Source: Pseudomonadota bacterium (GTDB taxonomy: Bacteria > Pseudomonadota > Gammaproteobacteria > Enterobacterales > Enterobacteriaceae). Taken from it: a stretch of 64,000 nt of DNA. Each line of letters opens with the position of its first letter. Within the stretch, counting starts at the first letter, position 1. Shown here piece by piece: positions 45,609-56,890 of this stretch. The position numbers and the translations under genes were made by a program. The stretch is taken from the NCBI GenBank assembly GCA_018261615.1, contig JAGTSE010000009.1, positions 1 through 64,000 of the forward strand. The letters run 5' to 3'. Below the pieces are notes generated by a model, which worked only from the letters and a program-made list of their open reading frames with translations, searched no databases and was not told where the DNA came from.

Positions 45609-47026
45609 ACGCACTCTCTCTGTGTAAACGCTCGATTGCCGGACGCATGGCGCTGATGTTCGCCGTGGCATATGTGTTTGTCGTCGTCACCTTTGGCGTT
45701 GTGCTCAGAAGCTCGTTATATGAGTCGCTGCAAAGCCAGATGCATAACGAATTATTATTTCGCGAATCGTTGATGGCGCCGTGGGTAGAAAACCGCCAGT
45801 CGATCGACGGCTGGAAATCCCTGGCTGTCAAATTTAACACGCTCTCCTCCTATGAGGGCGGGCGCGTGAAGTACTGGCTGGTGGCCGATGATGTCCACTT
45901 TGATATGGGCGGACCGCCGCCGAAAGGCATTGATTGGACTTCGCTGAAAGAGGGTTTCAGCACCGCGCCTGGCGAAACGGAAGCGTCCTGTCTGCTGTTC
46001 CTCTACTCCCGCGAAATCCCGGCGAGCGGCGAACGCCCGGCGATGCGCTATGTGGTGGCAATCGATTCCACGCCTTATATGGGCACGCTGTATGAATTTA
46101 CCCGTGCTCTGGTGCTGGTCAGTTGTATCGGTGTCTTCCTGATTGCGCTGCTGGGTTACCTGATCGCCCGTTTCGGTATGCGTCCGGTGAATACATTGAG
46201 TGAGCAGGCGCACCAGCTTGCGCCGGGTAATCATGGCCAGCGTCTGCAAGCACACACTTTGCCGGACGAGTTGCAAACGCTGGCGGTCTCGTTTAATGGC
46301 GCGCTGGAGCGACAGGAGATCGCCTGGCGCCAACTGGAGAGCTTTAATGCCGATGTAGCGCATGAATTGCGCACCCCACTGACCAACCTGATTGGCCAGA
46401 CGCAGCTTGGCTTGTCGCGTCAGCGTTCCGTCGAGGAGTTGCAGGAGCTGCTGGAGTCCAACCTCGAAGAGCTGGAGCGCATGACCTCCATCGTCAACGA
46501 TATGCTGTTTTTATCCCATGCTCAGGCGGGCGAACATGCCACGCAGCTCACCACGGTTTCTCTGCGCGAAGAGGCTTACAAAACCTTTGAGTATGTCGAG
46601 CCTTCGTTTGCCGAGAAGAATCTTCAGGTGCAGGTCGAAGGGGATGTAACGGCATCCATTGACCGCCGTCTGTTCCACCGTTCGCTGGCGAATTTACTGG
46701 AAAACAGCGCTCGCCATGCGCCGCAGGGCAGCACAATCATTGTGCAATTGCAAAATATCGGTGAACTGGCGCATGTCGCAGTGTCGAATAACGGCGAGGA
46801 GATTGCGCAAAACCACCTTGCACGGCTGTTTGAACGTTTCTATCGAGTGGATGCCTCCCGCACCCGCAGTGATACGCACCACGGGCTGGGGCTGTCAATT
46901 GTCCGCGCAGTGGCGAATATGCATCAGGGTGATGTGTTCGCCACCAGCGTAAACGGGATCAATACCTTCGGCTTTACCCTGGCACTGAAGCGCGAGGCGG
47001 GCAACCGTGAGACTGAAAAGCGGTAA
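45605..47026 (+). CDS. Heavy-metal-type sensor histidine kinase, CusS-like
   Basis: A 473-residue membrane kinase: TM1 at about 13-36, periplasmic sensor to about 165, TM2 near 168-190, HAMP, H-box AHELRTPLTNL near residue 252, N-box NLLENSARHAPQG, and GLGLSIV G-box. All catalytic boxes are intact. It starts at a TTG that overlaps the regulator's stop codon. The periplasmic sensor lacks an obvious His/Met-rich metal site, so the signal may not be copper or silver. Confidence 0.85.
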   Translation: MNALSLCKRSIAGRMALMFAVAYVFVVVTFGVVLRSSLYESLQSQMHNELLFRESLMAPWVENRQSIDGWKSLAVKFNTLSSYEGGRVKYWLVADDVHFDMGGPPPKGIDWTSLKEGFSTAPGETEASCLLFLYSREIPASGERPAMRYVVAIDSTPYMGTLYEFTRALVLVSCIGVFLIALLGYLIARFGMRPVNTLSEQAHQLAPGNHGQRLQAHTLPDELQTLAVSFNGALERQEIAWRQLESFNADVAHELRTPLTNLIGQTQLGLSRQRSVEELQELLESNLEELERMTSIVNDMLFLSHAQAGEHATQLTTVSLREEAYKTFEYVEPSFAEKNLQVQVEGDVTASIDRRLFHRSLANLLENSARHAPQGSTIIVQLQNIGELAHVAVSNNGEEIAQNHLARLFERFYRVDASRTRSDTHHGLGLSIVRAVANMHQGDVFATSVNGINTFGFTLALKREAGNRETEKR

Positions 47027-47074
47027 AACTAGTCGTCATATACTTCATGCCGAAGCGAGGAGACTCCGCGCTGA

Positions 47075-47227
47075 CAGCTTGTTGTGTCAGAAGCGCCGAT
47101 CGTGGGTACTCGGCTATGTCACCCTTCGGAAGTGGTGCTGGATATTCTGCCCGGTCAGCAAAAAGAGACATTCACGAAAGAAGATGGCGAGCTGGTTGTG
47201 GATGCCGCAGGCAAGCGGATCGCGTAA
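47075..47227 (+). other. Coding-like remnant after the sensor kinase gene
   Basis: A frame without start reads SEVVLDILPGQQKETFTK and DGELVVDAAGKRIA to a TAA at 47227. It has the look of a real C-terminus but no family I can name. The rest of the 47027-47311 gap shows nothing. Confidence 0.25.
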
Positions 47228-47311
47228 CGGCTTTTCAGCGTGCGAAAAGAAAAGGGAGGCACGGCTGGCCTCCCTTTTCATTCACCGTCTGCCGGAGCGC
47301 CGGCCTGCGGC

Positions 47312-47566
47312 TTATTTATACAGCGTCGCAACGCCAAAATATTTATCATCGCCTCCGGCAGAAACGATTTTAAAGCTGCTGGCACCCTCTTGAGTTGCTT
47401 TCTGCCGCAACTGGTGTTGCAGGTCTCGTAAGGTATCGGCACCGGAGACGGAGACACTACCAATCTCGTTCAAACCGGCTGTGGACGTCACTTGTGTTGC
47501 TGCCCATGTTGCTGTTGAGAAAATAACCAGAGCCGTTGCGAAAAGCGCTGCTGTAACTTTTTTCAT
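47312..47566 (-). CDS. YdgH/BhsA/McbA-like periplasmic stress protein
   Basis: An 84-residue DUF1471 protein: signal peptide MKKVTAALFATALVIFSTATWAA, then GLNEIGSVSVSGADTLRDL and SFKIVSAGGDDKYFGVATLYK. The family contains BhsA (copper, peroxide and biofilm response) and McbA. GAGGTG precedes the ATG at 47566. It is convergent with the CusRS-like pair. Confidence 0.88.
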   Translation of the reverse strand: MKKVTAALFATALVIFSTATWAATQVTSTAGLNEIGSVSVSGADTLRDLQHQLRQKATQEGASSFKIVSAGGDDKYFGVATLYK

Positions 47567-47774
47567 CTTAATCACCTCATACTATACAGAAGTAAAAAAT
47601 CGTCTTTACAGCTGCTATTTTACGCGGTGAAGCTGACAAGATTCTGACCTGAAAATTACGAACTTGTCAGATAACAAAACTCAACAATTCTTTTAATAAA
47701 AAGAGGTTACGCACAGAGAAGAATACAAAATTAGCGGGGGAAAAAGAGGCGGCGAGCGCCGCCTCTGTGCAGAA

Positions 47775-47876
47775 TCAGAACTGGTAAACCATACCTACAG
47801 CCACAACATCATCGGCATTGATGCCAGCCCTGGCGAATTTTAAACCAGCAAAACCATAACGAGTAAAATCTTCTGG
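47775..47876 (-). pseudogene. General porin (OmpC/PhoE-type) relic with large internal deletion
   Basis: One short frame joins RYGFAGLKFA, from the N-terminal third of enterobacterial trimeric porins, to INADDVVAVGMVYQF, the porin C-terminus. About 300 residues between them are missing, and an upstream TGA closes the frame. No start codon remains. Confidence 0.7.
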
Positions 47877-47949
47877 TCAATCAAATTGCTCCGGCTTGCG
47901 CTTCAGATTATTTATTATCTGCCACAAACGCTGGCTGGAGCAGATGGCC

Positions 47950-49185
47950 TCAGAGGCTGTCAGAAGGAATATCGTCGGTCCATTTGGTTGCCGCTTTAAC
48001 CAGCTCCGCAATCATGCTGCGGTTGAAACCCAGACGGTGGCCAAGGGCGCTTACCTCTTCCCACTGATGCTGTTCGTAGAGTTCGATCAGGCGCAGGTAA
48101 GGGTACAACGCGCCTTTCTTTTCCCGCAGCGCCAGCATGACGTTGGCAGAAATATCAATCTGACTTATCAGATCCGCCATCGGCATTTCAAAAATGCTGT
48201 CGAGCTGTGAAAAGAGACCGACGATAAAGGCATCGTCTGCGGAGTGGCGGCTGATCGAATGCGCCGAGGCCAGTTCGCAAAACTTGGCGCGAATCAGGCT
48301 CTGGCGATAAATATCATCGGTCTCATCTTTATTCACCGATGTCAGACAGGAGACCAGCACGAAGCGGCGCAACTCATTGGCGCCAAGATAGAAAATAATG
48401 TCTTTTAACGACTGGCTGTGGATATGTTTAATGCCGCGGGCGTTAAAGACAATATTTTGTGCATAACGCATGATTTTGAACGACAGCGCCAGATCCTGCT
48501 TCAGCAACGCTTCGATCTTATTGAAATTCGGTGAATCGGCATTCACCTCTTTCATCAGCTTCAGGGTGATGGCCTGGTTCTGAATCAGCTTGTTGGCGGA
48601 GTGGATTACCGGCCTGCTGAAAAAATGGCCCTGAAACAACGTGCAGCCTATATTTTTAAAGCACTCATACTCTTCCTGCGTTTCGACTTTTTCTGCCAGA
48701 AACACCGTATCTTTTAGTAAGGCGTCTTTGTCTTTGATATAGCCGCTTATTTCTTCTGGGGTGTTTACCCGTACATCGAATTTAATGATGTTGATGTAGG
48801 GGAGAAAATCATCCCAGGCATCACCAGGTTCGAAGTCGTCCAGTGCAAGGCGAAAACCGTGCGCAGAGAGCTGTTTTACCGTGCGCAGCAGCAGCGGCGT
48901 CGGTTTGGCCGTTTCGAGGATTTCCACAATCACTCTGTCTTTCGGCAATGTTTCCGCCATGCCCTGTACCAGCAATTCATAGGGGAAGTTGACGAAAATA
49001 GCGCTGTATTCTTTCAGACGGCCCAGTGGCGAGCCGAGAAATTGTTCCACTATAATTTGAGCAGTCGCGTACTCCGGCGTTACGTCGGGAAAGCGGTTCG
49101 TCATACTGTCTCTGAACAACAACTCGTAACCGACTGTGTTCATATTTGCATCAAAAATCGCCTGGCGGGCGACAAAAGAGAACAT
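47950..49185 (-). CDS. EAL-HDOD signalling protein with degenerate EAL domain
   Basis: A 411-residue cytoplasmic protein of the YuxH/CdgJ type. The EAL domain (about 1-200) has YELLFR where active enzymes have ExL, and EILETA in place of ExTE, but keeps LDDFEPG. Several metal ligands are lost, so it is probably not a phosphodiesterase. The HDOD domain (about 200-400) has LSFKIMRYAQN and LRRFVLVSCL. Such proteins affect motility or biofilm through protein contacts. The ATG at 49185 follows GTGGAG. Confidence 0.85.
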   Translation of the reverse strand: MFSFVARQAIFDANMNTVGYELLFRDSMTNRFPDVTPEYATAQIIVEQFLGSPLGRLKEYSAIFVNFPYELLVQGMAETLPKDRVIVEILETAKPTPLLLRTVKQLSAHGFRLALDDFEPGDAWDDFLPYINIIKFDVRVNTPEEISGYIKDKDALLKDTVFLAEKVETQEEYECFKNIGCTLFQGHFFSRPVIHSANKLIQNQAITLKLMKEVNADSPNFNKIEALLKQDLALSFKIMRYAQNIVFNARGIKHIHSQSLKDIIFYLGANELRRFVLVSCLTSVNKDETDDIYRQSLIRAKFCELASAHSISRHSADDAFIVGLFSQLDSIFEMPMADLISQIDISANVMLALREKKGALYPYLRLIELYEQHQWEEVSALGHRLGFNRSMIAELVKAATKWTDDIPSDSL

Positions 49186-49420
49186 GCGAAACTCCACTTA
49201 CAGATGCCTGCAAATCTTTTAAAAAGTCGGTAATACGCGAGTTTGACCTGGTCAATCCCCGCCATTTTTCCGTAGGGTAAAATGGAAGCCTGGACGAAAA
49301 CGGAAAAGACGCAAGTCGGAGCTGGGGAAGGCTGTATCTTTTGTAAACTTCTGAGGAATTTAAGTCAAATTCAGAATGGGAGAATCATACAGCATTGCGA
49401 TATTTATCGGCAACTGAGGC

Positions 49421-49452
49421 AAGAAAATAACCCGACGGCAGACAATCGGGCT
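49421..49452 (-). terminator. Terminator of the pyrimidine-degradation operon
   Basis: On the minus strand AGCCCGA pairs with TCGGGTT (one G-T pair) around a 10-nt loop, followed by ATTTTCTT, 17 bp past the ureidopropionase stop. Confidence 0.75.
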
Positions 49453-49468
49453 ATTTCCCATGCTGGCA

Positions 49469-50755
49469 TCAGGTATTGCGCGCCAAGACACCGGCTTTTT
49501 CCAGCATCGTGTGCAATAACACATTGGCGCCGGCGCTCACCTGTTCTGGCGATGAATACTCAATTTCGTTATGGCTAATGCCGTCTTTGCAGGGAATAAA
49601 GATCATTCCGGTCGGTGCCAGCATACTCATATATACGGCATCATGTCCGGCACCGGAAACAATATCCATATGAGAATAACCTAATTGCTGCGCCGCCCGG
49701 CGTACAGCCTCCTTGCAGTCGGCATGGAAGGGCGCAGCCGGGTATTGCGACACCTGGCGCAGAGCGATATCCAGCCCGGTTTTCTGCGCTGTTTGCTGGA
49801 TAACGGTTTTCAGCGCGGTATCCATCTTATCGACCTCTGCATCGGTCATATTGCGAAAATCGATGGAGAAGGTGACGCTGCCCGGCACCACGTTACGGCT
49901 GTTAGGATGCACCTGCACCATGCCCACCGTTCCGCGCCCGTGCGGGGCAAACTGATTGGCGATGGCGATCACCTCTTGCATCAGGCCGGTTGCCACTTGC
50001 AGCGCATCTTTGCGCATCGCCATTGGTGTTGGGCCAGCGTGTGACTCCATACCCGTGACCGTGCAGTCATACCAGCGGATCCCCAGTACCGCCTGCACCA
50101 CACCGATGGCGACATCCTGTTCTTCCAGAATCGGCCCCTGCTCGATATGCGCTTCAAAATAGGCGCCAATCGGATGCTGGCCTGGCGTATGCTCGCCCGC
50201 ATAGCCAATTTTGAACAATTCATCGCGTACTGTTTTGCCTGCGGTATCGGTCGCTGCATAGGCCTGCTCCAGAGGAAAGATCCCGGCAAAAACACCAGAA
50301 CCCATCATCACCGGAACAAAGCGCGACCCCTCTTCGTTAGTCCAGAACACCATTTCGACGGGCGCGTCGGTTTCAATACCGTTGTCGTTGAGCGTGCGAA
50401 TCACTTCCAGTGCGGATAACACGCCAAAATTACCGTCGAATTTGCCGCCAGTCGGCTGGGTATCGATATGGCTCCCGGCGACGATAGGCGGCAGGCTGTT
50501 ATTTCGCCCTGCACGTCGCATAAAGACATTGCCGATTTGGTCTATTTCCACCGACAGCCCAGCAGCTTTGCCCCAGCCGACCACCAAATCTCGCCCCTGG
50601 CGATCAAGGTCGGTGAGCGTCAGGCGACAGCAACCGCCTTTCGGTGTCGCGCCGATTTGCGCCAGATCCATCAGCGATTGCCACAGACGCTGACCATTAA
50701 TGCGCAGGTCGCCCGTCGCAACCACGGCGTCCGGCGCGGAGATCGTTTCACTCAT
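49469..50755 (-). CDS. Zn-dependent N-carbamoyl-beta-amino-acid amidohydrolase (beta-ureidopropionase, PydC-type)
   Basis: A 428-residue M20-family hydrolase of the HyuC/AllC group, with metal-ligand segments GSHIDT, GGKFDGNFGVL, TNEEGSRF and AHIEQGP, and C-terminal SGAGHDA. Sequence alone does not separate ureidopropionase from allantoate or carbamoyl-amino-acid hydrolases. Its place as last gene after preT, preA and dihydropyrimidinase makes step three of reductive pyrimidine breakdown (release of beta-alanine, ammonia and CO2) most likely. GGGAG lies before the ATG. A 15-bp gap separates it from the upstream gene. Confidence 0.88.
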   Translation of the reverse strand: MSETISAPDAVVATGDLRINGQRLWQSLMDLAQIGATPKGGCCRLTLTDLDRQGRDLVVGWGKAAGLSVEIDQIGNVFMRRAGRNNSLPPIVAGSHIDTQPTGGKFDGNFGVLSALEVIRTLNDNGIETDAPVEMVFWTNEEGSRFVPVMMGSGVFAGIFPLEQAYAATDTAGKTVRDELFKIGYAGEHTPGQHPIGAYFEAHIEQGPILEEQDVAIGVVQAVLGIRWYDCTVTGMESHAGPTPMAMRKDALQVATGLMQEVIAIANQFAPHGRGTVGMVQVHPNSRNVVPGSVTFSIDFRNMTDAEVDKMDTALKTVIQQTAQKTGLDIALRQVSQYPAAPFHADCKEAVRRAAQQLGYSHMDIVSGAGHDAVYMSMLAPTGMIFIPCKDGISHNEIEYSSPEQVSAGANVLLHTMLEKAGVLARNT

Positions 50756-50770
50756 CTTTTTTCTCCCAAA

Positions 50771-53541
<2,771 letters not shown>

Positions 53542-53549
<8 letters not shown>

Positions 53550-54933
53550 GAGAAGGCTCCTGGTAAAAGGTGGCATTGGCGGCGTCGGCCTGCGAAATAG
53601 CCAGTGCCAGCATGATGGAGCGGGCGGCGTTTTTGCCCTGCTTAACCGCATCGACGGTGAGATCCAGCCCGCCTGCGCAGCAGTCGCCACCGGCCCAGAC
53701 ACCGGGCAGCGAGGTGTGTCCTTCCTCATCAACGGCGATGCGCCCGCCGCTTAACGCCACACCTTGCGCCGGACGCGGATCGTAGCTTTGCCCAATCGCT
53801 TTCAGCACCATATCCGCCGCCAGCGTGAAGGTTTCACCGCCAGGCGTCAGCCCTGCATCGGTCTGTTGCATCAGGGAAAAGGTCACGCCGGTCAAACGGT
53901 TATCTTGCTGTTCAAAACGCAGCGGCGCGGCCAGAAAGCGCAATGTGACACCGCACTCTTTTGCCCACTGCTGCTCTTTCAAGGAGGCTTTCATCTGGCT
54001 TTCGCCACGGCGGTAAACCAGGGTTACTTCGCGCGCGCCAAGTTTTTTCGCCTGCACGGCGGCATCCACTGCGGTCATCCCGCCGCCAATCACCACCACA
54101 TTGCGGCCCACCGGCATCTGGCTGAGATTGGCGCACTGGCGCAGCTCGGCAATAAACTCGACGGCTTCGCGCACGCCGTGTGGCTCTGGCATGTCGCTGT
54201 CGAGCGCATTCACGCCCGCTAAACCGGGGCCAAGGAATACCGCGTTATACTCTGCGCGCAGTTGCGCCAGCGTGAAGTGCTGGCCCAGCGTTTTGCCGCA
54301 ATGCAGGGTGATACCGCCCACCGACAGCAGCCACTCCACTTCCTGCGCCGGAAAATCTCCGGTCACTTTGTAACGGGCCAGGCCGTATTCGTTCAGACCG
54401 CCAGCTTTCGCGCGGGCATCAAACAGGTCAATCTCATGCCCGGCGAGCGCCAGCGCATGCGCCACGGTTAGCCCGGCAGGCCCGGCGCCAACAATCGCCA
54501 CGCGCTTGCCGCTGCTGGCGGCGCGGGTAAACAGCGGTTTGCCGGGTGCGGCGAAAAAGCGATCGGTGGCGTAGCGCTGCAAACGGGCGATATCCAGCGG
54601 ACGGCCATCCTGCGCATTACGTACACAGGCCTGTTCGCAAAGGGTTTCAGTCGGGCAGACGCGTGAGCAGGTGCCGCCAAGAATATTGGCCCGCAGGATC
54701 ACTTCCGCCGCGCCGCGATCGTTACTCTGCGCAATGCGCTGAATAAAGCTCGGCACATCGATCTCCGCCGGGCAGGCGCGGGTGCAGGGAGCATCAAAGC
54801 AGTAGTAGCAGCGTTCCGCTTCCAGCACCGCCTGAGTAGAAGAGAGCGCGGGGTCGCCATCGCTGAACGCACGGGCATACTCCGCAGGCGTCAGCCGACC
54901 GGGGCAGATCCCCGGCGTATCGAGTGTGTTCAT
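53542..54933 (-). CDS. preT: NAD-dependent dihydropyrimidine dehydrogenase, subunit PreT
   Basis: A 463-residue FAD and iron-sulfur subunit that feeds electrons from NADH to PreA. The N-terminal cluster ligands are CYYCFDAPCTRACP and CSRVCPTETLCEQAC. The FAD motif VGAGPAGLT is near residue 148, the NAD(P) motif VIGGGMTAVD near 275, and the C-terminal GGDCCAGG closes the FAD site. AGGAGG precedes the ATG. A 206-bp gap upstream holds the sigma-54, NtrC-like and RutR-like elements, so it probably heads a separate transcript. Confidence 0.93.
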
Positions 54934-54951
54934 CGTGCCTCCTGAATAATC

Positions 54952-54967
54952 CTGACCAGATGGTTAA
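54952..54967. promoter_or_regulatory. RutR-like operator at the preT promoter
   Basis: CTGACCAGATGGTTAA matches the published RutR palindrome TTGACCAnnTGGTCAA at 12 of 14 defined positions. It lies 18 bp before the preT start and just past the start site predicted from the sigma-54 element. Confidence 0.72.
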
Positions 54968-54984
54968 GTTTTCAGAAATAGCCA

Positions 54985-55000
54985 TGCGATTTGTATGCCA
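54985..55000 (-). promoter_or_regulatory. Sigma-54 promoter of preT
   Basis: On the minus strand TGGCATACAAATCGCA: GG and GC are ten bases apart, the invariant -24/-12 spacing, and the match to TGGCAC-N5-TTGCA is good except two positions. The predicted transcription start is near 54975. Confidence 0.6.
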
Positions 55001-55061
55001 TTTTGACGGCAACGGCAGCAGGGCAGAAGAAATCAGAGGTTCAGGGATCTTCAGGATCGAT

Positions 55062-55092
55062 TGCACTAAAATGATTGTCGCATTTTGGTGCA
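55062..55092. promoter_or_regulatory. NtrC-like enhancer half-sites upstream of preT
   Basis: TGCACTAAAATG and CATTTTGGTGCA form an 11-of-12 inverted repeat; each arm is a half of the NtrC site TGCACY-N5-GGTGCA. The position is about 90-115 bp upstream of the predicted sigma-54 start, typical for NtrC. Confidence 0.5.
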
Positions 55093-55139
55093 TTTTGCCC
55101 CAATTTCGCCGATTTTTGCTGCATTTGGCAGCAAGAAGG

Positions 55140-55787
55140 TTATTCCAGCCCGCAGATACGCCAGACGGCGCTCAGCACATGCTGCGTGGCGCGCGCTTGC
55201 ATCGTGTCGCTGTGGGCATCTTCGCCGCAGACAGCCTCCACCTGAATATCGAAATCGGCATAGGTTTGCGTCATCGACCAGACGGTAAAGAAGAAGTGCG
55301 TGGTATCCAGCGCGCGCATTTTGCCGGCGGCAACCCAGCCATCGAGAATGTGCGCTTTCTCTTCCACCAATTGTCGAAGTTCGCTTTTCAGTAACGGATG
55401 TACAATCTGCGCGCCTTGCAGGAGCTCGTTGGCAAAGAGTTTGGAGGCTTCCGGGCGGCTGAAGCTGAAGTGGATTTTACGCCCGACATACTCCGCCAGC
55501 GCGCTTTTCGGCTCGGCGCTGGCGCAGATCCCCGCAAGTGGCGACAACCAGTCGTGGAGAATGTTTTCCAGTACCCGCAGGTAGAGATTGTGTTTGTTGC
55601 CAAAGTAGTAGTGCAGGTTGGCTTTCGGCAGACCTGCGGCGTCGGCAATCTGTTGCATTGTCGCGCCGCGAAAGCCGTAGCGGGCAAATACGCACTCCGC
55701 CGCTGGCAGGATAATGGCTTCGTTATCCTGACGAATGCGTCCCTTATCGGGTGACTCCACCACGCCGGGGAGAAGAACCTCATTCAT
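55140..55787 (-). CDS. TetR-family regulator of pyrimidine catabolism (RutR-like)
   Basis: A 215-residue repressor with an N-terminal helix-turn-helix (AECVFARYGFRGATMQQIAD, LPKANLHYYFGNKHNLY), wording close to RutR/YcdC, and an all-helical ligand domain ending AVWRICGLE. RutR senses uracil and thymine. Embedded between the importer and the pre genes, it is expected to bind the two palindromes found at both promoters. GGAG lies before the ATG. The gap to the upstream binding protein is 41 bp. Confidence 0.88.
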   Translation of the reverse strand: MNEVLLPGVVESPDKGRIRQDNEAIILPAAECVFARYGFRGATMQQIADAAGLPKANLHYYFGNKHNLYLRVLENILHDWLSPLAGICASAEPKSALAEYVGRKIHFSFSRPEASKLFANELLQGAQIVHPLLKSELRQLVEEKAHILDGWVAAGKMRALDTTHFFFTVWSMTQTYADFDIQVEAVCGEDAHSDTMQARATQHVLSAVWRICGLE

Positions 55788-55828
55788 AGTGTGCTCCGTG
55801 AGAAAACCGCCCTCCCTGGCGGCGGGGG

Positions 55829-56842
55829 TTATTTCAGTTTGGCGGCGGCGTCCCAGACTTCATGCGTCATACCACTGTCGCCCGGATCTTTTTTGATAAC
55901 CGGCGTATCGCCGCCGCTGTGCAGCAACACGTCAATGGTGCGGCGGTACGCGGCCGGATCGAGATAGCCGACTTTCGGCGTATTGGCATTGGTGATAAGC
56001 TTCGCCACGTTCTCCATCTGGCGAGTCTGCACCTCTTCCGTGGCGGCGCCGGAGGCATCTTCTGCCACCACGATTTTCGCCGCTTCATTCGGATGTTTCA
56101 CCGCGTAATCCCAGCCTTTAAACGACGCTTTGAGGAATTTCGCCATTTTGCTGACGAACGCCGGATCTTTCAGATCGGAGCCGAGGACATACAGCCCATC
56201 TTCCAGTGTGGAAACGCCCTGATCCTCATACGGGAAGGTGATTAAGTCGTCTTGCTTCAGCCCGGCGTCGATCAACTGCCAATATTCGTTGTAGTTCATG
56301 GTCGAAATACAGGCGGCCTGATCCTGCAACAGAGGATCAACGTTAAAGCCCTGTTTTAAAATGGTGATGTCTTTACCCGGCTTGAGGCCCAGCTTGTTCA
56401 TCCAGTTAAAGAACGGGTATTCGTTGCCGCCGTACCAGACGCCAAGAGTTTTACCTTTGAAATCGGCCGGGGTTTTGATGCCGCTCGATTTTTTACAGGT
56501 CAGCATCATCCCGGAGCGATCATACACCTGGGCGATATTCACCAGCGGCACGCCCGCTTCGCGCGAGGCCAGCGCATCTGGCAGCCAGTCGACAATCACA
56601 TCGGCGGATTTACCGGCAATCACCTGCACCGGGGAGATATCCGTGCCGCCAGGTTTAATGGTGACATCCAGCCCTTCAGCCTGATAAAACCCTTTTTGCT
56701 GAGCCACGTAGTAACCAGCGAACTGCGATTGCGGCAGCCACTTCAGTTGCAGTGTGACTTTCTCGGCTGCCGCCGCCTGAAAGGCCAGTACAGACATTGC
56801 CGCCAGCAACAAACCCCGGCGCAAAGCGAAACTTTTTATCAT
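55829..56842 (-). CDS. ABC importer binding protein, NMT1/THI5-like (pyrimidine-type)
   Basis: A 337-residue periplasmic protein: signal peptide ending AFQAAA, then VTLQLKWLPQSQFAGYYVAQ, a ThiY/NMT1 family signature, and WYGGNEYPFFNW. The family binds pyrimidines, taurine or aliphatic sulfonates. In this operon a pyrimidine or its reduced form is the likely ligand. AGGAG precedes the ATG. The gene lies 48 bp after the second permease gene. Confidence 0.87.
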   Translation of the reverse strand: MIKSFALRRGLLLAAMSVLAFQAAAAEKVTLQLKWLPQSQFAGYYVAQQKGFYQAEGLDVTIKPGGTDISPVQVIAGKSADVIVDWLPDALASREAGVPLVNIAQVYDRSGMMLTCKKSSGIKTPADFKGKTLGVWYGGNEYPFFNWMNKLGLKPGKDITILKQGFNVDPLLQDQAACISTMNYNEYWQLIDAGLKQDDLITFPYEDQGVSTLEDGLYVLGSDLKDPAFVSKMAKFLKASFKGWDYAVKHPNEAAKIVVAEDASGAATEEVQTRQMENVAKLITNANTPKVGYLDPAAYRRTIDVLLHSGGDTPVIKKDPGDSGMTHEVWDAAAKLK

Positions 56843-56890
56843 TAGAGAACTCCTCGGGTTAGTGAGCCTACATCGGTGCTAATCATTGTT

